Shown here: positions 10,326 through 19,782 of the stretch, piece after piece
Layout: every line of letters starts with the position of its first letter
How positions within the stretch are numbered: position 1 is the first letter of the stretch
Source: Gammaproteobacteria bacterium
Lineage (GTDB): Bacteria > Pseudomonadota > Gammaproteobacteria > GRL18
Assembly: GCA_016744395.1 (NCBI GenBank)
Contig: JADGEK010000014.1
Location: 8,546 to 66,209 of the forward strand
DNA: 57,664 nt
Reading direction: 5' to 3'
The notes under the pieces: model-generated
The model's database searches: none
Told to the model about the DNA's origin: nothing
What the model saw: the letters and a program-made list of their open reading frames with translations, nothing else
Translations under genes and position numbers: made by a program

Positions 10326-11114
10326 ATGATTGAACTGAGTATTATTGTTCCAACTCATGCAAGACCACGAGAATTAATTCGCTGTTTAGAATCCATTAAA
10401 AGCTGTCAGTTGCGTAGCTATGAGATTTTGTTAATCTCCGATGTAAATGATCAGGACACATCCAATATTGCTAATCAATATCTGAGGGATGTCGATACTT
10501 ATATTATTCGTGGTGGGGAACCTGGACCCGCAGAAAGTCGAAACCTTGGGCTAAAAATTGCCGCAGGGCATCACATTTTGATTTTTGATGATGATGACGC
10601 ACTACCAGGTCCTGGCTATCAGGACTTTGTGGATGCGGCGATGTCCTCACCCAATGAAGTTTGTTATGGTAATGTTAATTTTTTAAAAGAAGATCGCGAA
10701 AAAGAGATTGTTTTCCCTGATCCACCAGTCTCTCATTCAGTGATTTCAAATGAGTTTATGCAGGTTTATGTAAAGAACTTTATTTACACCCAAGCTTGTA
10801 TTTTTCCATCTGAAGCTGTTCGGAATATTCAACAGGATACTCATATGCGCTCATTTGAAGATTGGGAATTCCTGTTAGCAGTTGCATCACAGGCAAGTTT
10901 TAAGCCCATTAATCTTCTAGGAGCAACTATATACAAAGACTATGTAAATACGGGTAATCGACGTAGCACAACGGATGCTGCTAAAGACTTTGAGCTGGTG
11001 CTTGATTATCTTTATGTTTACAGGCGCTGGCCAGCCCCAAATGAACAGCTGAAGGTCATGCGTTCTGAAATGATGGAGTCACAGGGATTATCTATTGCAA
11101 AACAATTTTTGTAA
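10326..11114 (+). CDS. GT2 family glycosyltransferase
   Basis: A GT-A fold glycosyltransferase of 262 residues. The N-terminus is the nucleotide-binding strand 'LSIIVPTHARPRELIRCLESI'-like segment, with 'AESRNLGLKIAAG' and then the metal-binding acidic cluster 'ILIFDDDDALP' near residue 90. The family transfers a sugar from an NDP donor onto a glycan or protein. There is no membrane segment. It follows the OGT-like gene by 35 nt with an AGGAG ribosome site, so it probably belongs to the same transcript. Its substrate cannot be read from sequence. Confidence 0.88.
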   Translation: MIELSIIVPTHARPRELIRCLESIKSCQLRSYEILLISDVNDQDTSNIANQYLRDVDTYIIRGGEPGPAESRNLGLKIAAGHHILIFDDDDALPGPGYQDFVDAAMSSPNEVCYGNVNFLKEDREKEIVFPDPPVSHSVISNEFMQVYVKNFIYTQACIFPSEAVRNIQQDTHMRSFEDWEFLLAVASQASFKPINLLGATIYKDYVNTGNRRSTTDAAKDFELVLDYLYVYRRWPAPNEQLKVMRSEMMESQGLSIAKQFL

Positions 11115-11152
11115 TGCATAGGCTAGGTAAAAATTTTTCGAAGAGAATATAA

Positions 11153-11812
11153 ATGCTAATTGATTATAAAAGATGCACTGAAATATTAAGTTGTCTTTAT
11201 GGCAGAAAGCCTGCCAAGGTTTATCATATTGGAGCACACATTGGAGAAGAAGCACAAGCTTATCATGAGAATGGTGTGACAGAGGTTTGTTGGTTCGAAG
11301 CCAACCCTCAAATCATTCCTCAATTGCAGGCTGCTATCAATACGGTTGATATGAAGCAGACAATTGTGCCCTATGCTTTATGGAATAAAAATGAGAAAGT
11401 GAAATTAAATATCTCCAGTAATTTACAGTCTTCCTCGGTCTTTGAGTTTGATAAGCACCAGAGTTACTACCCAGATATTGTTTATACTGATTCATTAGAA
11501 GTCGATGCCTTCAGACTGGATTCTTTTATTGATTTATGGGACAGTCCGCTGCCATTTTCTGACTTTGATTTTGTTAATTTAGATACTCAGGGTGCAGAAT
11601 TAGCAATCATAGAAGGTATGGGCAAGTACATTAATATTGCTAGCTTAATGGGTGTTTATGTTGAGGTGAACAAAGAGCATTTATATAAAGATATCCCATT
11701 GATTGATGAGTTGGACAAATACCTCGGAGAAAATGGCTTTGTTCGTTTACAAACAGTCTGGACCAATGCGGGTTGGGGGGATGCTCTCTATGTGCGAAAA
11801 ATTGAAGTTTAA
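11153..11812 (+). CDS. FkbM-family methyltransferase
   Basis: A SAM-dependent methyltransferase of the FkbM type (219 residues). The SAM-binding motif I is the 'YHIGAHIGEEAQAYH' segment near residues 24-38, followed by the acidic 'CWFEANPQIIPQL' loop. The family signature 'FVNLDTQGAELAIIEGMG' lies near residue 145. FkbM enzymes O-methylate sugars or polyketides and are common in surface-glycan clusters. It sits between a GT2 gene and the CDP-glucose genes, so methylation of a glycan sugar is the likely job. Position and sugar are unknown. Confidence 0.85.
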   Translation: MLIDYKRCTEILSCLYGRKPAKVYHIGAHIGEEAQAYHENGVTEVCWFEANPQIIPQLQAAINTVDMKQTIVPYALWNKNEKVKLNISSNLQSSSVFEFDKHQSYYPDIVYTDSLEVDAFRLDSFIDLWDSPLPFSDFDFVNLDTQGAELAIIEGMGKYINIASLMGVYVEVNKEHLYKDIPLIDELDKYLGENGFVRLQTVWTNAGWGDALYVRKIEV

Positions 11813-11836
11813 CATTAGATTATTCCAGGGTTTTAT

Positions 11837-12607
11837 ATGAAAGCCGTTATTCTAGCAGGTGGGTATGGGACGAGGATAAGTGAAGAAACACACTTAAGAC
11901 CCAAACCAATGGTCGAAATTGGTGGCCGTCCTGTCCTTTGGCACATAATGAAAACCTATTCACATTATGGAATAAACGAATTTATTATTTGCCTGGGTTA
12001 TAAGGGATATGTCATAAAAGAATATTTTGCTAATTATTTTTTACACATGTCTGATGTTACTATTGATTTTAATGATAATAGTATGGAGGTACATAATAAT
12101 AAAGCGGAACCATGGAAAGTGACATTAGTGGACACGGGGCAGTCTACTATGACTGGTGGACGATTAAAAAGAGTCAAAGACTATGTTGGTGATGATGACT
12201 TTTGTTTTACCTATGGTGATGGCGTTTCAGATGTCAATATACAATCACTTATTGAATTTCATCAGTCTAATAAAAGACTAGTCACATTAACGGCCACTCA
12301 ACCTCCAGGGCGCTTTGGGACTCTGGATATTGAAAAAAATAAGATTATTCGCTTTGAAGAAAAGCCAGAATCAGGTGCAGGTTGGATTAATGGCGGGTAT
12401 TTTGTCATGTCACCAAAAGTACTGGATCTTATTACTGATGATGAGACTGTCTGGGAGCAAGAACCATTAGAGCATTTGGTCAAAGAAGGGCAGGTCTCTT
12501 CCTTTATTCATAATGGTTTTTGGCAATCAATGGATACATTAAGAGATAAAAACTATCTTGATGGATTATGGAAAGATGGCAAGGCACCGTGGAAAATATG
12601 GCCGTGA
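11837..12607 (+). CDS. rfbF: Glucose-1-phosphate cytidylyltransferase
   Basis: Makes CDP-glucose from glucose-1-phosphate and CTP, the entry step to CDP-activated 6-deoxy and dideoxyhexoses. The N-terminal nucleotidyltransferase motif is 'LAGGYGTRISEETHLRPKPM', with the activating Arg and the Lys of PKPM intact. Later blocks such as 'FCFTYGDGVSDVNI' and 'TATQPPGRFG' are characteristic of RfbF rather than RfbA. The length of 256 residues matches the family (about 257). It overlaps rfbG by 10 nt, so the two are translationally coupled. Confidence 0.95.
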   Translation: MKAVILAGGYGTRISEETHLRPKPMVEIGGRPVLWHIMKTYSHYGINEFIICLGYKGYVIKEYFANYFLHMSDVTIDFNDNSMEVHNNKAEPWKVTLVDTGQSTMTGGRLKRVKDYVGDDDFCFTYGDGVSDVNIQSLIEFHQSNKRLVTLTATQPPGRFGTLDIEKNKIIRFEEKPESGAGWINGGYFVMSPKVLDLITDDETVWEQEPLEHLVKEGQVSSFIHNGFWQSMDTLRDKNYLDGLWKDGKAPWKIWP

Positions 12608-13683
12608 ATTTAGAGTTTTGGAAGAATAAAACGATCTTAATCACTGGACATACAGGATTTAAAGGAGCCTGGTTATCTTTGTGGTTACAATCCTTAGGGG
12701 CTAATGTGATAGGTTATGCTCTACAACCTCCTACAACACCCAGCTTATATGAAAAAGCAGATGTTGCTTCTGGAATGGTGCCGATTTCGGGCGATATTCG
12801 TGACTTACAGCATCTTAAAACAGTTTTTAACGAACACCAGCCAGATATTGTTTTTCACCTGGCGGCACAATCCTTAGTTCGATACTCCTATCAAAATCCA
12901 ATTGAAACCTATGAAACCAATGTGATGGGCACTCTGAATGTGTTAGAAGCCATTAGGAGTGTTAACTCTGTTCGAGCTGTTATTTTGGTGACAACCGATA
13001 AATGTTATGAAAATAAAGAATGGGTTTGGGCCTATCGTGAAAATGAAGCCATGGGGGGGCATGATCCCTATAGCAGCAGTAAAGGCTGTGCTGAACTGCT
13101 TATTGCTTCCTATCGCCATTCTTTTTTTTCAGAAGATAAGTTTGATGAACATAAAACTGCCATTGCTTCTGTCAGGGCTGGCAATGTTATTGGTGGTGGT
13201 GACTGGGCGGAAGACCGGTTAGTGCCAGACATTATACGAGCCATTCAGAGTAAAGAAATAATGACTCTTCGAAGTCCCAATGCTCTGCGTCCCTGGCAAC
13301 ATGTGCTAGAGCCGCTTTGCGGTTACATGATGTTAGCTGAAAAACTATATAACAAGGGTGTTGAGTATGCTCAAGGCTGGAATTTTGGTCCTCTAGAAGC
13401 AGATGTTAAGCCCGTTAAATGGATTGTGAAATCATTAATTGAAGCATGGGGTGATACAACGGATTGGACTCTATCAGATAATCGTGAAAATCCGCATGAA
13501 GCCAATGTTTTAAAACTGGATTGTGCAAAAGCACACCAAATGCTTTCATGGTGGCCCAGGTGGGATCTTAATACAACACTCGTAAAAATTGTTGACTGGC
13601 ACAAAGCTGAGCAGACAAAACTTTCTTTAAAGGCGGCGTGCCTTAAACAAATATCTGAATATACCCATGAGACTATTCGGTGA
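12598..13683 (+). CDS. rfbG: CDP-glucose 4,6-dehydratase
   Basis: Converts CDP-glucose to CDP-4-keto-6-deoxyglucose with bound NAD. It is a short-chain dehydrogenase fold with 'GHTGFKG' at residues 17-23 as the dinucleotide loop, 'VTTDKCY' carrying the active-site Thr/Asp, and the catalytic YxxxK in 'DPYSSSKGCAEL'. I chose the ATG at 12598, which overlaps the rfbF stop and gives 361 residues, close to the family's usual 357-360. A more upstream in-frame ATG at 12568 would add ten unconserved residues. The GTGA stop/start overlap with the next gene indicates coupling. Confidence 0.95.
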   Translation: MAVNLEFWKNKTILITGHTGFKGAWLSLWLQSLGANVIGYALQPPTTPSLYEKADVASGMVPISGDIRDLQHLKTVFNEHQPDIVFHLAAQSLVRYSYQNPIETYETNVMGTLNVLEAIRSVNSVRAVILVTTDKCYENKEWVWAYRENEAMGGHDPYSSSKGCAELLIASYRHSFFSEDKFDEHKTAIASVRAGNVIGGGDWAEDRLVPDIIRAIQSKEIMTLRSPNALRPWQHVLEPLCGYMMLAEKLYNKGVEYAQGWNFGPLEADVKPVKWIVKSLIEAWGDTTDWTLSDNRENPHEANVLKLDCAKAHQMLSWWPRWDLNTTLVKIVDWHKAEQTKLSLKAACLKQISEYTHETIR

Positions 13684-14231
13684 AATTAATATCAACGCCG
13701 ATTAATAGTGTCATGCTGATTGAAAATTCCTCTTTTTCAGATAATAGAGGCGTTTTTTCAAGAATTTTTTGTGATCGTGAATTGGAGTCAATACTTCAGA
13801 GTCGTCAAATTGCTCAAATTAATCTGTCAGAAACCCTTAAAAAAGGCAGTATCAGAGGCTTGCATTTTCAATACCCACCACATGCAGAAATGAAAATCAT
13901 ACGTTGTATCAAAGGGGCTGTTTTTGATGTTGCTGTTGATTTGCGTCAGGGCTCAAAAACTTTTTTGCACTGGCATGCAGAAATATTGTCGCCAGAAAAG
14001 AATAACGCTATGGTGATCCCTGAAGGCTGTGCTCACGGCTTTCAAACACTGGAAGAGCATTCAGAGTTATTGTATCTGCATACGGCTCATTATGAGCCAA
14101 AATCTGAAGCAAGTATCCAGTTTGATGATTCGCTCCTGGCTATTAACTGGCCCCTTGGACACACAAATATCTCAGAGAAAGATAAAAAACATTCTATGAA
14201 TATTAAAGATTTTCCGGGTATAGAATTATGA
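13680..14231 (+). CDS. Sugar 3,5-epimerase (RmlC/RfbC-like)
   Basis: A cupin-fold NDP-4-keto-6-deoxysugar epimerase (183 residues). The catalytic His is H62 in 'RGLHFQYPPHAEMK', with 'GAVFDVAVDLR' and 'IPEGCAHGFQTLEE' as the other family blocks. Classic RmlC acts on dTDP-4-keto-6-deoxyglucose. Here the neighbours are CDP-sugar enzymes, so a CDP-linked substrate is more likely, as in branched-sugar pathways. The start is a GTG overlapping the rfbG stop by 4 nt; the stop overlaps the next ATG by 4 nt. Whether it epimerises C3, C5 or both is not visible. Confidence 0.88.
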   Translation: MKLISTPINSVMLIENSSFSDNRGVFSRIFCDRELESILQSRQIAQINLSETLKKGSIRGLHFQYPPHAEMKIIRCIKGAVFDVAVDLRQGSKTFLHWHAEILSPEKNNAMVIPEGCAHGFQTLEEHSELLYLHTAHYEPKSEASIQFDDSLLAINWPLGHTNISEKDKKHSMNIKDFPGIEL

Positions 14232-15469
14232 AATGTCGTCACTGTGAACAGACACTAGAACATGTCTTTCTCGATCTTGGTTTTGCACCGCATTCTAATG
14301 CCTATCTTTCAAAAGAAGAACTATCAAAACCTGAGTTATACTTTCCTCTCAGGTTGTACGTCTGTGCGCATTGCTTTTTGGTGCAAACGGAAGACTTCGC
14401 CTGTGCTGATGAACTCTTTAAATCTGATTATGCTTATTTTTCATCAGTTTCAGTCAGTTGGTTAAAGCATGCAGAGCAGTATGCTGACATGATTATTCGC
14501 AGACTGAATCTTGATTCAAATTCCTTTGTTGTTGAAATTGCTTCTAATGATGGTTATTTGTTAAAAAATTTCATCAATAAAAACATTCCTTGCTTAGGAA
14601 TAGAGCCGACTGATGGAACAGCAGATGCAGCAGAAAAACTGAAAATTTCAGTAATAAGAGAATTTTTTGATCATACAATAGCTAAAAAACTGTCCATTGA
14701 AGGGAAACAGGCGGATCTGATCATTGCAAATAACGTTTATGCACATGTTCCTGATATTAATAATTTCACACGAGCCTTAAAAGAATTACTTAAGCCAGAT
14801 GGAACCATTACTCTTGAGTTTCCTCATTTGATGCAACTGATAAAACAAACGCAGTTTGACACAGTGTACCATGAACACTTTTCTTATCTCTCATTAACAA
14901 CAGTGGCTCAAATTTTTTTACAGGCACAGTTGAGAATATTTGATGTAGAGAAATTGAGCACTCATGGCGGTAGTTTGAGAATATATGGTTGTCACATAGA
15001 GAATACCAGAAGCAGCAGTCCAGTGGTTGAACGACTTATTAAACAAGAGCAAGAGAATGGTCTGCATGATATTCAATCTTACCTTCAATTCCAGTACCAA
15101 GCAGATGAGGTAAAAAATCAATTATTAAGCTTTTTATTAGAACAAAAACGCCTTGGAAAGACTGTTGTTGCCTATGGGGCTGCAGCAAAGGGCAATACCT
15201 TACTTAATTACGCTGGTGTAAAACCTGATTTAATTTCAATGGTTTACGATGCAGCACCTTCTAAACAAGGTAAATATTTGCCGGGTAGCCATATTCCAAT
15301 CCACTCTCCTTCTATGATGTCAGAAGCTAAACCAGATTATGTTCTTATTTTGCCCTGGAATATCAGTGACGAAGTGTTTAAGCAAAACCAGAATTTATAT
15401 CAACAAGGTACACAGTTTGTTGTTGCTGTTCCTGAGCTGCGATACATACAGGAGCCAAATAGGACATGA
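14228..15469 (+). CDS. NDP-hexose C-methyltransferase
   Basis: A sugar C-3-methyltransferase of the TylC3/EvaC type (413 residues). It has three parts: an N-terminal zinc-binding domain with Cys3, Cys6, Cys46 and Cys49; a SAM-binding domain with 'VVEIASNDGYLLKNF'; and a C-terminal Rossmann-like domain beginning 'VVAYGAAAKGNTLLNYAGV'. The family adds a methyl branch to an NDP-4-keto-6-deoxysugar. After RfbF, RfbG and the epimerase this implies a CDP-linked C-methyl branched 6-deoxyhexose, of the mycarose, virenose or yersiniose kind. The exact sugar is inference. The stop overlaps the next start by 4 nt. Confidence 0.88.
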   Translation: MKCRHCEQTLEHVFLDLGFAPHSNAYLSKEELSKPELYFPLRLYVCAHCFLVQTEDFACADELFKSDYAYFSSVSVSWLKHAEQYADMIIRRLNLDSNSFVVEIASNDGYLLKNFINKNIPCLGIEPTDGTADAAEKLKISVIREFFDHTIAKKLSIEGKQADLIIANNVYAHVPDINNFTRALKELLKPDGTITLEFPHLMQLIKQTQFDTVYHEHFSYLSLTTVAQIFLQAQLRIFDVEKLSTHGGSLRIYGCHIENTRSSSPVVERLIKQEQENGLHDIQSYLQFQYQADEVKNQLLSFLLEQKRLGKTVVAYGAAAKGNTLLNYAGVKPDLISMVYDAAPSKQGKYLPGSHIPIHSPSMMSEAKPDYVLILPWNISDEVFKQNQNLYQQGTQFVVAVPELRYIQEPNRT

Positions 15470-16299
15470 CACATATTGCTGTAACTGGGGCAGGAGGCTT
15501 TATAGGGCGACACCTTTTGGCAGCCTTGAATGCTCACAATGACATTGATGTGACGGCAATTATTCGCCCTGGTGGTAATAAAAATATCTTCAGTCATGAT
15601 ATACATCTGCTTGAAATAGATATCCAACAGGCTCATGATAATGCGTTTGAACAAATGGGATGTCCGGATGTGGTGATTCACCTTGCATGGCAGGGCTTAT
15701 CAGATTATCGTGCATTGCATCACTTTGAATCTGAAGTACCCATGCAGTATCAATTCTTAAAATCACTGATTCAGCAAGGTCTGAAAAACCTTCTTGTAAC
15801 AGGTACCTGCTTAGAATATGGGTTGCAATCAGGTGCCTTGTCTACAGATTTACCCACCTTACCTGTCACCGCTTATGGATTTGCAAAGGATATGCTAAGG
15901 AAACAGTTGGAATATCTTCAAAGTGTTTACCCTTATCATTTAACCTGGGCTCGGTTGTTTTATATGTATGGTGATAAACAAGCAGAGAGCTCTTTATTAT
16001 CGCAGCTTAGAAAATCAGTTGAAAATCAAGAAAAAAAATTCAAAATGTCTGATGGTGAGCAGTTACGAGATTACCTTCCTGTGGAGCATGTGGTTGAACA
16101 ATTGGTATCACTGGCACTGCGAAAAGAGAATGTTGGCATAATTAATGTATGTTCAGGTAAAGCAGTGTCAATACGAAGGTTAGTTGAACAATGGATAAAA
16201 GAAAACAACTGGAATATTGAAATGGAGCTTGGTTATTACCCGTATCCTGATTATGAGCCATTGGCATTTTGGGGTGAAAGAGAGATAAAAAAAGAGTAA
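15466..16299 (+). CDS. NAD(P)-dependent sugar reductase/epimerase
   Basis: An extended short-chain dehydrogenase of 277 residues. The dinucleotide loop GAGGFIG is at residues 8-14, 'VIHLAWQGLSDYRAL' contains the usual post-beta4 segment, and the catalytic Tyr/Lys pair is in 'TAYGFAKDMLR'. As the last gene of a coupled rfbF-rfbG-epimerase-C-methyltransferase set it is the expected 4-ketoreductase that finishes the CDP sugar. Direct homologues called simply NAD-dependent epimerase/dehydratase would be an equally valid label. Confidence 0.83.
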   Translation: MTHIAVTGAGGFIGRHLLAALNAHNDIDVTAIIRPGGNKNIFSHDIHLLEIDIQQAHDNAFEQMGCPDVVIHLAWQGLSDYRALHHFESEVPMQYQFLKSLIQQGLKNLLVTGTCLEYGLQSGALSTDLPTLPVTAYGFAKDMLRKQLEYLQSVYPYHLTWARLFYMYGDKQAESSLLSQLRKSVENQEKKFKMSDGEQLRDYLPVEHVVEQLVSLALRKENVGIINVCSGKAVSIRRLVEQWIKENNWNIEMELGYYPYPDYEPLAFWGEREIKKE

Positions 16300-16302
16300 A
16301 AC

Positions 16303-17337
16303 ATGAAAGCTAAAATTAAACCACGTATCAATTTAGATGATAGAACGCTTTTACAGGATGTCATTCCATTATCCACACCATTTGTTTTATTTGTTGATCC
16401 AGCCAGTAAATGTAATTTTCAGTGTACATTTTGTCCAACGGGTGATCGTGAATTAATAAAAAATACCGGGCGTTATCAGGGATTGCTTAAGTTTGATGTT
16501 TTTAAAAAAATTATTGATGAGCTGGCTGATTTTCCTGAGAAAATAAAAGTTTTGCGTATGTATAAAGATGGTGAACCTTTATTAAACAAAAATCTTGCCA
16601 AGATGATTGCTTATGCTAAAGAGAGCGGACATGTTCCTTATATCGATACGACCACCAACGGTACTTTAATTACGCCAGAACGAATGGCACCGATTATTGA
16701 GGCTGGCTTAGATAAAATCAATATTTCTGTGGATGGAATGAATGTTGAACAGTATCAAAAATTTACAAAGTTTGATTTTAATTTTTCTGAATTTATTGAA
16801 AATGTAAAATGGCTCTATGAAAATAAAGGGGACTGTGAAATTGCCATCAAAATTCCCCGAGAATTAATTACCCAAGCTCAGCAGCAAGAGTTCTATGATA
16901 CTTTTGGTGATTATTGTGATCGCATCTTTATAGAAAATTTTGCACCATGCTGGCCTATTTTTGATATTGAGAAACGAACGGGTTTTAAAATTACAGAAGG
17001 TATCTATCAGCAAAAAATAAGTCCCACCAATACTTGTCCTTATATCTTCTACTCCATGTCTGTTAATGCTGGCGGTGAGGTCAGTTCTTGTTTTCTTGAT
17101 TGGGAAAGGAAACTACTGATTGGTGACACACAGAAACAAACCATTTCACAAATATGGAATTCAGATTCCCTTAATAAATTAAGAATTCAACATCTTGAAG
17201 GGAAAAGGATGGAAAATCCTATCTGTTCAAAATGTGGACAGTTATCACATTGCTTGCCAGATAACATTGATGATTATGCACAAGACTTATTGACCAAAGT
17301 CAGATCATCCATTGCTCAACTTAAGCAATGTGGCTAA
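16303..17337 (+). CDS. Radical SAM/SPASM protein
   Basis: A radical SAM enzyme with the cluster motif CxxxCxxC as Cys37, Cys41 and Cys44 in 'SKCNFQCTFCPTG', and a C-terminal SPASM-like Cys-rich region ('CPYIFYSMSVNAGGEVSSC', then 'CSKCGQLSHC'). Such proteins bind extra iron-sulfur clusters and perform radical chemistry, often on peptides or sugars. It follows the reductase by 3 nt, so it is in the same operon. The substrate is unknown; in this setting a glycan or a glycan-bearing protein is plausible. Confidence 0.85.
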   Translation: MKAKIKPRINLDDRTLLQDVIPLSTPFVLFVDPASKCNFQCTFCPTGDRELIKNTGRYQGLLKFDVFKKIIDELADFPEKIKVLRMYKDGEPLLNKNLAKMIAYAKESGHVPYIDTTTNGTLITPERMAPIIEAGLDKINISVDGMNVEQYQKFTKFDFNFSEFIENVKWLYENKGDCEIAIKIPRELITQAQQQEFYDTFGDYCDRIFIENFAPCWPIFDIEKRTGFKITEGIYQQKISPTNTCPYIFYSMSVNAGGEVSSCFLDWERKLLIGDTQKQTISQIWNSDSLNKLRIQHLEGKRMENPICSKCGQLSHCLPDNIDDYAQDLLTKVRSSIAQLKQCG

Positions 17338-17341
17338 ACCG

Positions 17342-18592
17342 ATGAAAATTCTACATATCATGCCACATCTTGGAGGAGGAGTTGGCAAGGCTTTGAGGAC
17401 TTTGATAGAAGGTGCATCAGGCTCACAATATCAGCATTCAATTCTTTTATTAGAAAGGCCAGAAAAAAAACAGTTTGTTGATAAAATTATTCAATCGGGG
17501 TGTCAGGTTTATACAGATGCTGATGAAATACTGATTGAGCAACTGATTATTAATACGGATATCGTCCAGTTAGAATGGTGGAATCATCCTGCCACGTTTC
17601 AATTTTTATGTCAGCATTCTATATCTGAACATCGCCTTTTAGTTTGGTGTCATGTTTCAGGTCTCAATACCCCCATAATCCCACTTAAACTGATTGAAAT
17701 CTCAGATTATTTTCTGTTTACCTCAGGTGCTTCTATGAGTGCTAAAAATGTGATGAAACTGAATAAAGACGTTTCATCAAAATTGGGGGTCGTTTCCAGT
17801 GGAGTGGGGTTTCCCAGAAAAAACAGGAGTGTATTACCCCAAAAATCTGAGATAGATTTTGGTTATATGGGGAGTTTAAATTCTAGCAAGCTTTACCCAC
17901 ACTTGATTCATTATTTGGATCAAATTCCACACAATGGATTTAAACTTAAGATTTGGGGCGATGATTTTTATAAAGATAAACTCATAGCACAATGTAATGC
18001 AATTAATAAAACCAACCTTATTGAATTTAAAGGGTATACCTCAGAGCCCTGTAAAACACTTTCAACGCTTGATGTCTTTATCTATTTGCTCAATCCAAGC
18101 CATTATGGTACTGCAGAGAACGTTCTGTTAGAGGCAATGTCAATGGGTATCGTACCCATTGTTATGAATAATCCTGCTGAAATGGCGATAGTTGACCATA
18201 ATGAAACAGGCTTAATTATTTCAAATTCGGATGAGTTTGTTGCTGCAGTTGACTATCTTATCAATTGTCCTGAAGAACGCTTACGGATGTCTGAGAATGC
18301 GTCACGAAAAATTTCTGAATGCTATTCACCTGAAATTATGTTTAACAAAATGAGTGTTTTTTATGAACAAATCATTCTTAAGCCAAAGAAAAAAATAATA
18401 TTTAAAAATGTTTTAGGAAAAGAACCTTATGAATGGTATATGGCATGTCAAGAAAATAATACGATGTATCAGAATGATGATCAAGATAATTCTTTAGAGG
18501 AAGAGACCAAAGGAAGTTTGACACATTTTCAAAACTACTTTCCAGATGATATTCAATTAGATGCTCTTTATAAAAAAAGGATGATTTTCTGA
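17342..18592 (+). CDS. GT4-like glycosyltransferase
   Basis: A GT-B glycosyltransferase of 416 residues. The N-terminus 'MKILHIMPHLGGGVGKALR' is the typical glycine-rich acceptor loop. The C-terminal half has 'DVFIYLLNPSHYGTAENVLLEAMSMGIVPIV', the GT4 donor-binding EAMSxG-type motif. I chose the ATG at 17342 because the conserved N-terminus begins there; the reading frame is open further upstream into the previous gene. Its stop overlaps the following ATG by one nt. The last 60 or so residues are extra relative to the common GT4 core. Confidence 0.86.
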   Translation: MKILHIMPHLGGGVGKALRTLIEGASGSQYQHSILLLERPEKKQFVDKIIQSGCQVYTDADEILIEQLIINTDIVQLEWWNHPATFQFLCQHSISEHRLLVWCHVSGLNTPIIPLKLIEISDYFLFTSGASMSAKNVMKLNKDVSSKLGVVSSGVGFPRKNRSVLPQKSEIDFGYMGSLNSSKLYPHLIHYLDQIPHNGFKLKIWGDDFYKDKLIAQCNAINKTNLIEFKGYTSEPCKTLSTLDVFIYLLNPSHYGTAENVLLEAMSMGIVPIVMNNPAEMAIVDHNETGLIISNSDEFVAAVDYLINCPEERLRMSENASRKISECYSPEIMFNKMSVFYEQIILKPKKKIIFKNVLGKEPYEWYMACQENNTMYQNDDQDNSLEEETKGSLTHFQNYFPDDIQLDALYKKRMIF

Positions 18593-19782
18593 TGAAAATG
18601 ATGGATTGTCCAAATAAATTAGAATCTGTTAAGTTACTCAAATCTATCGTTTCACAGAAACTTGCCACACATCCTGAAAAAGTAAATCAGCCACTGGCCT
18701 TATATGGTGCAGGTGATTTGGGAAAAATGGCAAAAAGTTATTTTGATAGAATTGGTATCCAGGTTGATTGTGTCATCGATCGAAATGCGGACTTGATGAA
18801 AAATGATCCTTTTTGGAAAGGATTGAATGTTGTATTACCCAGTGACGTTTCAAATGAACAAAAAAATCAATATATGCTTGCTGTTTGTATTGTCACAATG
18901 CCTTATATGCCATTGGCTACAAGTTTAAAAGAGCAGGGGTGGAAAACAATTGTCCCGTTTTATGATATTGCGGAGGGATATAGGGATCAACATCCACTCA
19001 GTAATGGTTGGTTTGCCAATAAACTTAAGGCAGACGAAATCAATAATATAGTTACTATTCTTAATGATGGCTGGTCTGATGATATTTCTCGAGCCCATCA
19101 TCTTCAATTTATTACATGGCGTTTAATCAGGCAAGAATGGTCTTTTGAAAAGGCTCCTGTCAACACTGAAAACCGTTTTTTTATTCCTGAGATCCTTGAC
19201 TGTCTTCATGATAATGAATCTTTTGTTGATGTCGGTGCTCATCATGGAAGAGTGAGTGAAAAATTTATTAACATCACAAAAGGGCAGTTTGATCAAATTT
19301 GGATGTTTGAACCTGACTCAAATAACTTGAAACAGCTGCAGAGCTATATCGAACAACAAGATGAGATAATTCAAAGTAAAATGCTGTCCTTTTCAAGTGC
19401 CATTGGGAAGCAATCAGATGTGATTTCTTTCTATGAAGGGTTAGGTTATGCATCGCAAATATCAACGCTTGGTCGTACTCATGTTGAAGTGATGACTTTG
19501 GATCAAATGGGCTTACATCCTTCTTTTATTAAATTACATATTGAAGGTGGAGAATTAGATGCATTAAAGGGTTGTAAAAAAACGCTTTTAAAATATCGGC
19601 CTATTATTGTACTGACTTCTTATCATAATGATGATGGAATATGGAAACTGCCCCTTTGGTTAATTAATAATTTATCAGATTATCATTATTATATGAGGCT
19701 GCACAGTTGGTCAGGCACTGGGGCTGTTATCTACTGTGTCCCCTATGAACGTAATGCAGAAAATCAGGCTGCATCAAGATGA
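18592..19782 (+). CDS. FkbM methyltransferase with N-terminal Rossmann module
   Basis: A two-part protein of 396 residues. The first 130 or so residues form a small nucleotide-binding-like module ('LALYGAGDLGKMAKSYFD', then 'CVIDRNADLM'). The second half is an FkbM-type SAM methyltransferase with 'FVDVGAHHGRVSEKFI', 'WMFEPDSNNLKQL' and 'IKLHIEGGELDALKG'. FkbM enzymes O-methylate glycans. The module resembles those of four other proteins in this window. Coupled to the flanking genes by 1-nt and 4-nt overlaps. Confidence 0.83.
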   Translation: MKMMDCPNKLESVKLLKSIVSQKLATHPEKVNQPLALYGAGDLGKMAKSYFDRIGIQVDCVIDRNADLMKNDPFWKGLNVVLPSDVSNEQKNQYMLAVCIVTMPYMPLATSLKEQGWKTIVPFYDIAEGYRDQHPLSNGWFANKLKADEINNIVTILNDGWSDDISRAHHLQFITWRLIRQEWSFEKAPVNTENRFFIPEILDCLHDNESFVDVGAHHGRVSEKFINITKGQFDQIWMFEPDSNNLKQLQSYIEQQDEIIQSKMLSFSSAIGKQSDVISFYEGLGYASQISTLGRTHVEVMTLDQMGLHPSFIKLHIEGGELDALKGCKKTLLKYRPIIVLTSYHNDDGIWKLPLWLINNLSDYHYYMRLHSWSGTGAVIYCVPYERNAENQAASR

